A DNA stretch of 44,211 nt, from assembly GCA_017541025.1 (NCBI GenBank), contig JAFXZY010000069.1:1-44211 (forward strand), read 5' to 3'. Under the pieces are notes generated by a model that did no database searches, was not told the DNA's origin, and was given only the letters and a program-made list of their open reading frames with translations. This document shows, one piece after another, positions 35,132 through 44,141 of the stretch; the stretch's first letter is position 1; each line of letters starts with the position of its first letter. This stretch comes from Bacteroidaceae bacterium. Lineage in GTDB: Bacteria > Bacteroidota > Bacteroidia > Bacteroidales > Bacteroidaceae. A program made the position numbers and the translations under genes.

Positions 35132-35779
35132 ATGATGAGCAACAAAGAACCTGGATACGTTTACATACTGACAAATCCAAGCTTTAGGGAGGATTGGGTG
35201 AAAATTGGCAAGAGTTCCCGTCCTGTGGATGTGAGAAGCAAGGAACTGGATAATACTGCCGTTCCTTTGCCCTTCGAGATATTTGCCACGATGAAGACTA
35301 CGAAATACAACGAAGTGGAGAAGTTGGTGCACAAAACTATTGATCGCCTTACTGACTTGCGCATTCGCCAAAACCGTGAGTTCTTCAATGTTGCTCCGCA
35401 AATGGCTCTCGACATTTTCCGCGATATAGCAATGACGATAGATGATGCAGAAGTAACCCTTTACGAAGACAACAAGCCAATAGTGGAAAGCGGATGCAAG
35501 GAACCACAGAAACGAGAGGTGAAGCGCCCTCGTTTCAAGTTCTCTATGTGTGGCATTAAGATTGGCGAGCAAGTCACATTCGACCCAACAGGTATTGTTG
35601 TAAAGGTCGCATCCGATGACAGCATCGAATACGAAGGCCGCATCTATAAACTCTCCCCCTTCGTTGGCACGTTTATGCCAGAAGAACATCGCAATACCTC
35701 TGGTGCCTATCAAGGTGCCAAGTATTTCTCATATAATGGGAAAGTGTTGGATGAGATTAGGAAAGAAAAAGAAATTTAG
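35132..35779 (+). CDS. GIY-YIG (T5orf172-type) nuclease-like protein
   Basis: A 215-residue protein with an N-terminal GIY-YIG-like domain of the T5orf172/MUG113 type: GYVYILTNPS (residues 8-17), WVKIGKSSRPVDVRSKEL (from 22), NEVEKLVHKTIDRL and QNREFFNV. These small domains are related to homing and phage nucleases. The C-terminal part (about 125-215), with RPRFKFSMCGIKIGEQVTFDPTGIVVKV and YQGAKYFSYNGKVLDEI, is a small basic beta-rich module often attached to such nucleases. It overlaps the restored dinD end by ATGA, so the two genes appear translationally linked. Function may be phage defence or repair; unproven. Confidence 0.8.
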   Translation: MMSNKEPGYVYILTNPSFREDWVKIGKSSRPVDVRSKELDNTAVPLPFEIFATMKTTKYNEVEKLVHKTIDRLTDLRIRQNREFFNVAPQMALDIFRDIAMTIDDAEVTLYEDNKPIVESGCKEPQKREVKRPRFKFSMCGIKIGEQVTFDPTGIVVKVASDDSIEYEGRIYKLSPFVGTFMPEEHRNTSGAYQGAKYFSYNGKVLDEIRKEKEI

Positions 35780-35936
35780 ATGTAAGCAAGGATTCTTTCG
35801 ATAACATTATTGAAAAAGAAAAAGTTGAAGAGCAAAACAGAAACTCAATCCATCAATCAGTGATAATACATACGGAAACAAGATGATGAAAGTTGATGTA
35901 GTAATTGTATTCGATTATAAATAATATAGAAAGAAA

Positions 35937-37928
35937 ATGACACGAGATTTTTTTGATAATATTCGATTTAAAATAGAGACAAATCTTCCTCGCGAGCTTG
36001 TTGCTTCAGCAAAGTTTATGTTTGATACTATGATGTTCCAAAAAGAGCTTCTGAAACATCTGGGGTATGAAAACATTGCTCCATTTCATGAAAATGGGAG
36101 ATGGTTCTTCCAAAAAGATGGGAAATTTAATGTGTTAGATAATTTTGCCCAAAAATCTTATATATCGTATTCCCATTTACAAGGTGACATATTATTATGT
36201 TTGGATAATGATGGTTATCACTATTGCGAGCCATCTAATAAAGGTGAAGTAAAGTCCTATAAGCCCAAAGATGGGAAATATTTCTTTTTATGGGGGAATG
36301 ATAGTGATGACCAATATACTGAGTTGAAATACCTGGATTTTTACGATAAAGAATTTAGTGAAGATGTTTTTGATTTTGTACAAGAAGAAAACTATGTGGC
36401 CATTAATTATCACAAGAAAAAGCAATATGCAAAAGCTCATATGAGTGAGGTTGAAAGATGGGTGGAAAAGCCGCTGATGGACACAATAATTTCAAGGGAA
36501 AAAGATATTTGTCATATAGGAGTTTTTACTTATTACTTCGGCAATAAGATTGTCGTATATGATGGAGATGAATTGATTGTTTATGACAAGGATTTTAACA
36601 TATTGTATGAAAGTTATTGTGATTTTGAAATTTGGGAGGTGAATTCAATTTCCTATCTTTTATTTCCATATGATGGATTAGCGTATGAACTCTCGGAAGG
36701 TAAAGAAATAGAGATTCCTGAAGGTGACGAATGTCAATGGGGTTTTGCGAAAACATATAAAGATATTGTGGTTTTATATGAAAAAAATCATTTTCCTATA
36801 CAAGATTATTATGATGACGAAGATGATTGGAGCTTTGAATCCCAAGAAACACCTGTTAGGAACACTATTGGACATGTATTTGATGCATCTTTTAAATTAC
36901 TTAGAAAATTCAATGTTGTTGGAGAAATCTCTACAATAAAAGAAATTGGGGGCACCATTGTAATGAAAGTAAACTCTTCTCTTATTGAAGACAATGATAC
37001 AGATGCCTATTATAATGTTAAAGGGACAGATATTACTCGTCATAATGATAAAACCGATGAGGATTTCTCCATTCCCGATATCTCTTTCAGACATATGCTA
37101 GGATATGAGGATTTGTTTGTTGTTAAAACAAAAGTGCCCTCTTCTGACGTCATAGATTTTACGAAAGGTACAAAGGAACATTATATGATAGAAAAGTGTG
37201 GCGTGTATCACATGGAAAATTGGCATGAGGAGAAATACAAAAAGATAATAGATTGTAAATATGATTACATCAAGTCATTGCCTATCGAAGACGATGAGAA
37301 TGTATATTATGTAGGTGTTATTGGCAAAGATGAGGATAACACATGTGATTTGTTTATTAATCATAAAATAAAACTTCAAGGCATCCCTTTTAATAAGGGC
37401 TATTCAATAAGAGTCTTAGAAAACAAGAAGTTCATAAAATTCACAAATTTCGCTGGTAATGTTGGGATTATCAGAGAAGGAAAGTTTGTTTTAGAGCCAT
37501 TGTACCAAGACGTTAAAGTTTATATCGAGCGAACTTTAGATTATTCGCAAGAATCAAAATTGAAGTTTTTGTTTGTCGTCTCTGATGGCGAATCATATGG
37601 TATTTGTTCTCCGTCTGGGAAGTTAATTCTTCCAATAGAATATTCAACGATTGACATGGATGATAATTTATGTATTATCTTAGATAAATATGATGAAGAT
37701 AACATTGAAATTGGTTGGTATGATGAAGAACATGATTCGATCGTTCATGAAACAGCTGAAATGGAAGATGGGATGGTTCTTTTAGATGATGAGGGGGATT
37801 ACATATGGGATGGACAATTTAGATATACAAAAGAAGACCGAGGAACAGGTTGGGAAAACTATTCTCGCGAGGATTCCATATACGATGCTCTTGGCGGGGA
37901 AATGGATGCTATTTGGAATATCGATTAA
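35937..37928 (+). CDS. Large AT-rich WG-repeat protein of unknown function
   Basis: The 663-residue product has no signal peptide or membrane helix. The N-terminal part (about 1-130) is not recognised. From about residue 130 the sequence is beta-rich, and the last third holds repeats of WG type: KIIDCKYDYIKSL, VGIIREGKFVLEPLYQDV and YGICSPSGKLILPIEYSTI, the pattern of WG/KWG repeat proteins. Asp, Glu and Tyr are very abundant and the gene is clearly richer in A/T than its neighbours, suggesting horizontal transfer. It begins 157 bases after the GIY-YIG gene; that gap has no strong promoter or repeat. I do not know its function. Confidence 0.75.
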   Translation: MTRDFFDNIRFKIETNLPRELVASAKFMFDTMMFQKELLKHLGYENIAPFHENGRWFFQKDGKFNVLDNFAQKSYISYSHLQGDILLCLDNDGYHYCEPSNKGEVKSYKPKDGKYFFLWGNDSDDQYTELKYLDFYDKEFSEDVFDFVQEENYVAINYHKKKQYAKAHMSEVERWVEKPLMDTIISREKDICHIGVFTYYFGNKIVVYDGDELIVYDKDFNILYESYCDFEIWEVNSISYLLFPYDGLAYELSEGKEIEIPEGDECQWGFAKTYKDIVVLYEKNHFPIQDYYDDEDDWSFESQETPVRNTIGHVFDASFKLLRKFNVVGEISTIKEIGGTIVMKVNSSLIEDNDTDAYYNVKGTDITRHNDKTDEDFSIPDISFRHMLGYEDLFVVKTKVPSSDVIDFTKGTKEHYMIEKCGVYHMENWHEEKYKKIIDCKYDYIKSLPIEDDENVYYVGVIGKDEDNTCDLFINHKIKLQGIPFNKGYSIRVLENKKFIKFTNFAGNVGIIREGKFVLEPLYQDVKVYIERTLDYSQESKLKFLFVVSDGESYGICSPSGKLILPIEYSTIDMDDNLCIILDKYDEDNIEIGWYDEEHDSIVHETAEMEDGMVLLDDEGDYIWDGQFRYTKEDRGTGWENYSREDSIYDALGGEMDAIWNID

Positions 37929-38026
37929 TATACATGGATGCGTATTTAGAAATGAAGAATCATGGGAAGGTTCTACTGATCATTCCGAAATAATTGATTA
38001 ACCTTGCAAGAAATAGGAGAATGAAC

Positions 38027-38977
38027 ATGAACGAATATAACTATATAGAAGAGGAACAAGGTGACATGTTGGCATGTGAGTCTTCATCATGGGGAGGACT
38101 GTGGACAGAAGAGAAGCTGGATGCGTTTGAGAAATATGTTAATGCATATCTCACAATCATGAATTCCTATAAAGAGAAGTATGATTGGAAGCTTATCTAT
38201 TTTGACGGGTTTGCAGGGAGTGGTTCCTGAAATGAAGCTAAACAAGATGTAAACTCTGAGCTTATGCTTGAATTATTCAAAGACAGTTGTATTGACAACG
38301 AACAGTTGAATACGTATAAGGGTGCAGCGGAGAGAGTTCTTAGCATATCTCAGAAAGGTTTTGATTATTATTATTTTGTTGACAAGGACAAAGAGTCGAG
38401 CCTGAAACTACATGAATTGTTGGCGCCATTTGAGAATGACAAAGTATTAGTGTACAGAAATTCTGATGCAAATAAGCAAATAGAGATGCTTGCAGAAGCA
38501 ATGAAGAAAGACAACAATCTGGCGGCTTTAGTTCTGTTGGACCCATTCGGGATGCAAGTTGATTGGAAATCAATAGAGCTTTTGAAAGGAACTCGGACAG
38601 ACTTATGGATACTGATTCCTACAGGTGTCATTGTTAATAGATTACTTGACAGGAAGGGAGAGCTTACTCATATAGAGAAACTGACATCGTTCTTTGGCAA
38701 AGATGAGAACTTCTTACGAGACTATTTCTACAAGAAAAGAACCGTAGAAACATTATTTGGAGAAACAGAAATTGTAGAGAAAGTAAAACAACCAATAGAA
38801 AAAATTGCAAAGTTGTATATCGAACAACTTGGAAAGATTTACAAACACTTCACAGATAAGCCATTGGTATTATGTAATTCCAGACATACACCGATATTTC
38901 ATTTTGCGTGTGCTTCAAATAATCCTACTGCAATAAAAATAGCGAAACAAATAATCAACAAAAAGCAAGGGGTATGA
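38027..38977 (+). pseudogene. tcmP: Three-Cys-motif partner protein TcmP, interrupted by in-frame TGA
   Basis: A single reading frame of about 316 codons matches TcmP, the partner always found beside Gp37/Gp68-type three-Cys-motif proteins. A ribosome site AGGAGA (38015-38020) favours the ATG at 38027. The frame has a Rossmann-like motif IYFDGFAGSGS, then a TGA at 38228-38230, and continues in the same frame with NEAKQDVNSELMLEL, LVLLDPFGMQVDWKSIELL, TDLWILIPTGVIVNRLL and NSRHTPIFHFACAS. FDGFAGSG and DPFG resemble methyltransferase motifs I and IV. The stop falls next to motif I, so two fragments (38027-38230 and 38264-38977) would result. The end overlaps the next ATG by 4 bases. No frameshift is present; a point mutation is the simplest cause. 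Confidence 0.75.
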
Positions 38978-39711
38978 AAACAACAAAGATAGAATGGACG
39001 GATAAAACTTGGAATCCTATAACAGGATGTACTAAGAAATCTACTGGCTGTGCTCATTGCTATGCAGAGGTAATGGCAAGGAGGCTGAAAGCTATGGGAT
39101 TAGAGAAGTATCGGAACGGCTTTGGACTGACATTACATGAGGAAGATTTGGAGGAGCCTATGCAATGGAAGAAATCTCATAATATCTTCGTTTGCTCTAT
39201 GAGTGACCTTTTCCATGAAGATGTGCCTTTTGAGTTTGTTGACAAAATAATGAATACCATAGCAAAAACTCCACAACATAGATATCAGATTCTTACGAAA
39301 AGAGCTGAACGGATGGCAGAATATTTCAAGAGGCATCTTATTCCAAACAATGTTTGGTTAGGCGTAACAATCGAATGTAAGAATACTAAATCTCGCATTG
39401 ATTTTCTTCGTCATCTTGGTGCAACAGTCAAATTTCTTTCGTGTGAACCTTTGGTGGAGGACTTGGGGGAGATGGACTTAAATGGAATAGACTGGGTTAT
39501 TGTTGGTGGCGAAAGCGGGCCAAAAGCAAGACCTATGCAACCTGAGTGGGTTATCAATATCAAACAACAGGTGGAGCATCAAGGTGCAGCTTTCTTTTTT
39601 AAACAATGGGGAACATGGGGAAGTGATGGCATCAAGCGTAACAAACATGCCAATGGAAAGTTATTACTTGGTGAGGTTGTTCAACAAATGCCTGATAAGA
39701 AAGTCTGTTAG
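38974..39711 (+). CDS. Phage Gp37/Gp68 family three-Cys-motif protein (radical-SAM-like)
   Basis: A 245-residue protein of the DUF5131/Gp37-Gp68 family. The N-terminus KIEWTDKTWNPITGCTKKSTGCAHCYAEVMARRL contains the three cysteines (19, 26 and 29) in the spacing of this family, thought to bind an iron-sulfur cluster as in radical-SAM enzymes. Other blocks are ICV-like FVCSMSDLFHEDVP, YQILTKRAERM, NVWLGVTIE, FLSCEPLVEDLG and DWVIVGGESGPKARPMQPEWV. The gene overlaps the tcmP stop (ATGA), the usual paired order, though tcmP is broken here. The pair is widely spread on mobile DNA; its reaction is unknown. It ends the accessory island. Confidence 0.9.
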   Translation: MKTTKIEWTDKTWNPITGCTKKSTGCAHCYAEVMARRLKAMGLEKYRNGFGLTLHEEDLEEPMQWKKSHNIFVCSMSDLFHEDVPFEFVDKIMNTIAKTPQHRYQILTKRAERMAEYFKRHLIPNNVWLGVTIECKNTKSRIDFLRHLGATVKFLSCEPLVEDLGEMDLNGIDWVIVGGESGPKARPMQPEWVINIKQQVEHQGAAFFFKQWGTWGSDGIKRNKHANGKLLLGEVVQQMPDKKVC

Positions 39712-39857
39712 CATAAGACAAACAATTCTTTCTTTTTTGGGGGGGCTATCCTTTTATAGGGAACACATGTATATAATGTTTCAGGAAAGGAAAACTGTAG
39801 TTTCAAATAATGTAGTTAAAATATCATTTTTTTAAGGTCTGATAAGGAATAATGCTG

Positions 39858-39865
39858 TATTTTTG
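39858..39865 (+). promoter_or_regulatory. -7 element upstream of the serine hydrolase gene
   Basis: TATTTTTG matches TAnnTTTG and lies 34 bases before the ATG at 39900. Confidence 0.5.
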
Positions 39866-39899
39866 CATCGTAACACAAAAAAACAAAAACAAAATTACT

Positions 39900-41201
39900 A
39901 TGAACCGTATAGTTTTCTTCGCCCTCGTTATTTGCCTTCATCTGTCAATACTGGCACAACCTCTTAAACGGACCAGCCCAGAATCGGTAGGGATGAGTTC
40001 TGCCCTACTGCATAATGCTGATGTGCCTATCCAAGCATCCATTGATGCCGGAGAGATTCCTGGTGCCGTGCTGGCTGTAGTCCGTCACGGCAAGATGGCT
40101 TATATCCAAGCCTATGGTAACAGACAGATATATCCTACGAAGGAACCCATGACCATAGAGACTATTTTTGATATGGCTTCTTGCAGCAAATGCATGGGAA
40201 CCACCATGTGTGTAATGAAACTCTTGGAGACTGGTCGCCTACGTCTTCTGGACCCTGTAAGCCGTTACATTCCAGGATTTCAGGATTGGCAGTCTAAAGA
40301 TGGTGGAGAGAAAACAACCATACGCATTGAGGATCTACTGACTCACACTTCCGGCTTGCTTCCTTATGCAAATGCAACGGAATTGGCACGCAAATACGGT
40401 TCACCCAATCCGGAAGGAATGAAGGAATACATCTGTACTTGCCGTAAGGACTTTAAGCCCAAAACAGGACTCCAGTACAGTTGTATCAATTTTATCACTC
40501 TGCAATACATTGTGGAAAAAATAACAGGACAATCCCTTCGTGATTATGCAAGGGAAAATGTTTTCGGCCCACTAAAGATGAACCATACAGACTATCTGCC
40601 TTGCGCTCCGGATACCAATGGTGTATGGAATAATACCACAGAACCTGTATGGGCTTCCCTTATGCCAGGTCAGGACTGGCGCTCCATAGTAGCTCCTACA
40701 ACTAAGCAAGCGGATGGCTCTGTACTGAGGGGTATGGTTCACGACCCATTGGCTCGTATCATGAACGGAGGAATCAGTGGAAATGCCGGGGTCTTCAGCA
40801 ATGCAGATGATATAGGCATACTGTGTGCTGCCTTGCTGAACGGCGGTGAATGGAATGGTGCCCGAGTGCTATCTCCCCTCACCGTTAAGACCATGCGTAC
40901 GGTTCCTCAGTCTGTCAGTAAGTTCGGGCGTGCCTTGGGTTGGGATTGTTTCAGCCCCTATGCCAGCAATAATGGCGATTTTTTCTCACGCCAGACATTT
41001 TCTCACACAGGCTTTACGGGCACCAGCATTGTGATAGACCCTGAGAACGATTGTGCAGTTATCCTTCTTGTGAATGCTGTACATCCTGAAGAAGGACGTT
41101 CAAGCATGATTCGCTTGCGTTCTGTAGTGAGCAATGCCGTTGCAGGAGCAATCCTGAAAAAAATAGGGAAAAAGATTAGCTTAAACCACTACATCTTATA
41201 A
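39900..41201 (+). CDS. Exported beta-lactamase-fold serine hydrolase
   Basis: The 433-residue protein starts with a signal peptide (MNRIVFFALVICLHLSILAQ); an ATG 16 codons upstream was rejected because it overlaps the promoter element. The fold is that of class C beta-lactamases and DD-peptidase-like esterases. The active-site motif SxxK is SCSK (Ser94, Lys97) in FDMASCSKCMGTT; LLTHTSGLLPY follows, the YxN-type block reads YSCINF, and the HTG motif is in FSHTGFTGTSIV. Such proteins in Bacteroidetes act on cell-wall peptides or esters; beta-lactam resistance is not implied. Its last 13 bases overlap the convergent M18 aminopeptidase gene. Confidence 0.88.
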   Translation: MNRIVFFALVICLHLSILAQPLKRTSPESVGMSSALLHNADVPIQASIDAGEIPGAVLAVVRHGKMAYIQAYGNRQIYPTKEPMTIETIFDMASCSKCMGTTMCVMKLLETGRLRLLDPVSRYIPGFQDWQSKDGGEKTTIRIEDLLTHTSGLLPYANATELARKYGSPNPEGMKEYICTCRKDFKPKTGLQYSCINFITLQYIVEKITGQSLRDYARENVFGPLKMNHTDYLPCAPDTNGVWNNTTEPVWASLMPGQDWRSIVAPTTKQADGSVLRGMVHDPLARIMNGGISGNAGVFSNADDIGILCAALLNGGEWNGARVLSPLTVKTMRTVPQSVSKFGRALGWDCFSPYASNNGDFFSRQTFSHTGFTGTSIVIDPENDCAVILLVNAVHPEEGRSSMIRLRSVVSNAVAGAILKKIGKKISLNHYIL

Positions 41202-42481
41202 AAGGCAGCAAACGCCTTTATACAATAATTGTGGTCGGCACAAGAGGCAGTTTCACGAGCACTATGCATGGCCAGAACAGGATTGCCCATATCTACACCT
41301 CGCAGAGGTAACGATGATGCGAGGATATTACCTAATGTACTTCCTCCGGCCACATCACTATGATTTACAAAACGTTGGCAAGGTACACCTGCAACTTTAC
41401 ATAAACTGGCAAAGACAGCTGCAGATGCGGCATCGCTGGCATATTTCTGAGCTGCATTGAACTTGATGACTGGACCACCACCAAGAACAGGATGATTGGT
41501 CGGGTCGTACTTATCTGAATAATTGGGATGCCAAGCGTGCGCATTGTCGGCAGAAATCATGAAGGCTTTCTCAACAGCCTGGTAGAAGCCTTCTAACGTA
41601 TCGCCCTGTGCCAATACAATCCTTTGAAGAATGCTGGCCAAGAAAGGACTCCCTGCACCTTGTTTGGTCTGACTTCCAGTTTCTTCATTATCGAAAACAG
41701 CCAGTACTTGTGTGGTTTCAGGAATACTTTCACCCGTCTGCAGCAAAGCCTGAAGACCGGCATGAACCATACTCAAGTCGTCCAAACGTCCGCTGGAAAG
41801 AAACTCGTTATGCACGCCAAATGTACAGGCTGGTGTGGCATCATAAAGATAAAGGTCGAAATCAAGAACATCTTCCTGCTTACAATTAACCTCTTTGCAG
41901 ATAATGTTCATAAGCATATTGCCCTTCTCCAGTTCATCCTGTACAATACCAAGAATAGGAAGCATATCTTTTTGCTTGGAAAGCTTAACACCATCGTTTA
42001 CCTGACGATTGAAATGGATAGCCAGATTGCTGATTTGCATTAAAGGACGTTTGCAGAAAAGAAGGCGTGTCTGAGGGTTCATGGCATCCTGCCCCTTTAC
42101 GATAACGCGTCCAGCAAGGGACAGGGGACGGTCGAACCATGTGCTCATGATAGGGCCACCGTAAACCTCGGTGTTCAGTTTGGTGATGCCGCCCTCGCAA
42201 GTCATCTCGGCATTGGGCTTGATGCGAAAGGTTGGCGAATCACAATGGGCACAGATTATATGAAAACCATTATCTGAAAGCTTTTTGCTTCCCATTCGGA
42301 AAACATAGATGGAAGAATCGTTCTTAGTAATAAAGAACTGACTACCCGGCTTAACATCAGTAATGGGATTCTTAGCATCAAACTCCTGAAAGCCAGCTTC
42401 CAGGAGTCGTTTGCGTAATGTATCTACAGCCAGAAAATTAACTGGCGAGCTATCTAAAAAGGACAGAAGATCTTGTATCAT
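41189..42481 (-). CDS. M18 family aminopeptidase
   Basis: The 430-residue metallopeptidase removes N-terminal (often acidic or neutral) residues from peptides in the cytoplasm. Zinc-binding and catalytic blocks are HIICAHCDSPTFRIKP (His79, Asp81), SSGRLDDLSMVHAGL, VLAVFDNEETGSQTKQGAGSPFL (DNEETGS), SADNAHAWHPNY, and NHSDVAGGSTLGNI. No signal peptide is present. Length is normal for PepB/ApeB-type M18 enzymes. It lies 8 bases after the FadL-like gene on the same strand, so may be co-transcribed with it. Confidence 0.93.
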   Translation of the reverse strand: MIQDLLSFLDSSPVNFLAVDTLRKRLLEAGFQEFDAKNPITDVKPGSQFFITKNDSSIYVFRMGSKKLSDNGFHIICAHCDSPTFRIKPNAEMTCEGGITKLNTEVYGGPIMSTWFDRPLSLAGRVIVKGQDAMNPQTRLLFCKRPLMQISNLAIHFNRQVNDGVKLSKQKDMLPILGIVQDELEKGNMLMNIICKEVNCKQEDVLDFDLYLYDATPACTFGVHNEFLSSGRLDDLSMVHAGLQALLQTGESIPETTQVLAVFDNEETGSQTKQGAGSPFLASILQRIVLAQGDTLEGFYQAVEKAFMISADNAHAWHPNYSDKYDPTNHPVLGGGPVIKFNAAQKYASDAASAAVFASLCKVAGVPCQRFVNHSDVAGGSTLGNILASSLPLRGVDMGNPVLAMHSARETASCADHNYCIKAFAAFYKM

Positions 42482-42489
42482 AATATTTA

Positions 42490-44055
42490 TCAGAACTTAA
42501 AACCAAGCGTACAAGTAATGCTGTGACGAGTCAGGTCAACAGGAACAGGAGCCAAATAGGTATTAGCCAAATCAGGATTGGCCTGACTGAAATATGAAGT
42601 CGGACTTGTAAAAGAATCATCGAAAGCATAGAAATCTGCCTTTTGGTGACGAACCTTGTAGGCCAGATCAACGTAGAAACTCCTCCACTTGTATCCCATA
42701 CCAATACCAAGAATATGTGTAGGCTTTGTAATCATATAATTGGTACGGGTTACATAATCCATCGCAGCACTATTGAGAAGAATCTGATCATAGTGAGCAT
42801 TCTCGTCATAAACAGATGATGTAAAGTTATATCCCAAACGGAATGCTAAGGGCGAAATAGGACGGAACTCCATTCCAGCACGGATGGTATGAACAGCCCT
42901 GAGACTTTCACGAGTATGTTCGCTCATGTCAACATCTACTGCTCCGCCAAATGTATCATAATACTTGGGATAGCGCTGATTCATATCCTTGTAATTGGCA
43001 AATTCGTAATCCACATCCCAGGCAAACTTGCTACCAATAGTACTTCCCATGCTGGCACGGAATTTCCATGGGGTACGAGGATTATAATCCAAGTAACTTT
43101 CAACCTGACGGGAACGTTCTCCTGTATATTCATCTGTGTAATCCATCAATACACTACTCTTAAGCTTATACCATGTGGGAGATTCAATAGCAACTCCTAT
43201 ACGGAATGAATTATCCTCGAAAGGACGGACAATACCACCAAGTTTGAAATTGAATCCATATCCATGAATACGGAAATCGTTCCAAATGCTATAATCACCG
43301 AAATGTGCATCACCTTTTTCATCAACATATTCGCTGGCTTCGAAATACTTAGTCCACGAATCGTATGCAAGATTGTCAACACCAAATGTTAAACCTAAAA
43401 ATGCCCGGTCTTTAATATTTGTACTAAAATTGAACTCAAAAGCACGAAGCGAACCTTCGCTGTGATGCGTGTATTGATTATAATCGCCATAAAACTTATT
43501 ATAATAATACTTCTGGCCAGTTTGTGACACATCTGAAGATAAAGCATCGTTATTAACAACCAAGCCTGCCAGGTTCCAGTCTGTGCCATATCCTTCTGTT
43601 GCTAATTCAGCTAACTGATCCATCTGGCTAATAAGAATGGGATTGTCAGGATCACTATCAGCATAGAAGTTACTAAAGAAATTCTTTTTCTTCTGATAAT
43701 TGAAAGCAAAGTTTACATAAGGACAAACTTCAGAATCAGTTTTGAAATTGTAAACAAAACCTATCTGGTCAAATGTTCCAGTACCCCTACTCTCTTCAGT
43801 AATCTTATTTTTGTTCCAAAGTCCACCAAAAGTAAGGGCTACATCACTCTTACGAAACAGTCCTATACCAGCTGGGTTCCAACCAATTACGCTCATGTCT
43901 GCTCCAAGAGCACCCATAGCACCACCCATTCCTACGAAACGTGCTGTACCTACAACATCATCAGAACTGTTGAGTGTTTGCTCATTCAAATATGTATCTT
44001 GTGCAACTGCCGACAAAGAGCAGAATAAAATGAATAATGATAATAACTTCTTCAT
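42490..44055 (-). CDS. OmpP1/FadL-like outer-membrane beta-barrel protein
   Basis: The 521-residue protein has a signal peptide (MKKLLSLFILFCSLSAVAQ) and then resembles the OmpP1/FadL/TodX family. Typical features are the N-terminal hatch block GTARFVGMGGAMGALGADMSVIGWNPAGIGLFRKSD, and a series of alternating amphipathic strands with many aromatic ends (VDYEFANYKDM, RLGYNFTSSVYD, FYVDLAYKVRHQ) closing with a terminal Phe (ITCTLGFKF), the outer-membrane insertion signal. Family members carry hydrophobic compounds across the outer membrane; the substrate here is unknown. It precedes the M18 gene on the same strand. Confidence 0.9.
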   Translation of the reverse strand: MKKLLSLFILFCSLSAVAQDTYLNEQTLNSSDDVVGTARFVGMGGAMGALGADMSVIGWNPAGIGLFRKSDVALTFGGLWNKNKITEESRGTGTFDQIGFVYNFKTDSEVCPYVNFAFNYQKKKNFFSNFYADSDPDNPILISQMDQLAELATEGYGTDWNLAGLVVNNDALSSDVSQTGQKYYYNKFYGDYNQYTHHSEGSLRAFEFNFSTNIKDRAFLGLTFGVDNLAYDSWTKYFEASEYVDEKGDAHFGDYSIWNDFRIHGYGFNFKLGGIVRPFEDNSFRIGVAIESPTWYKLKSSVLMDYTDEYTGERSRQVESYLDYNPRTPWKFRASMGSTIGSKFAWDVDYEFANYKDMNQRYPKYYDTFGGAVDVDMSEHTRESLRAVHTIRAGMEFRPISPLAFRLGYNFTSSVYDENAHYDQILLNSAAMDYVTRTNYMITKPTHILGIGMGYKWRSFYVDLAYKVRHQKADFYAFDDSFTSPTSYFSQANPDLANTYLAPVPVDLTRHSITCTLGFKF

Positions 44056-44103
44056 AACTATATCTATTTAACGCTAACGATAAAGGGAACGTTAACTATC
44101 TCA

Positions 44104-44131
44104 AAACTTTAAACTTTAAACTTTAAACTTT
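44104..44131. repeat. Four tandem AAACTTT heptamers
   Basis: AAACTTT is repeated four times without interruption between the end of the glycine-rich gene and the FadL-like gene. TTTAAA dyads inside the array make it partly self-complementary. Confidence 0.7.
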
Positions 44132-44141
44132 ACTAGGACAC

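Noticed and set aside
38228-38230. Selenocysteine codon in tcmP
   Set aside because: No hairpin resembling a SECIS element was recognised just downstream and the family is not known for selenocysteine; a nonsense mutation is simpler.
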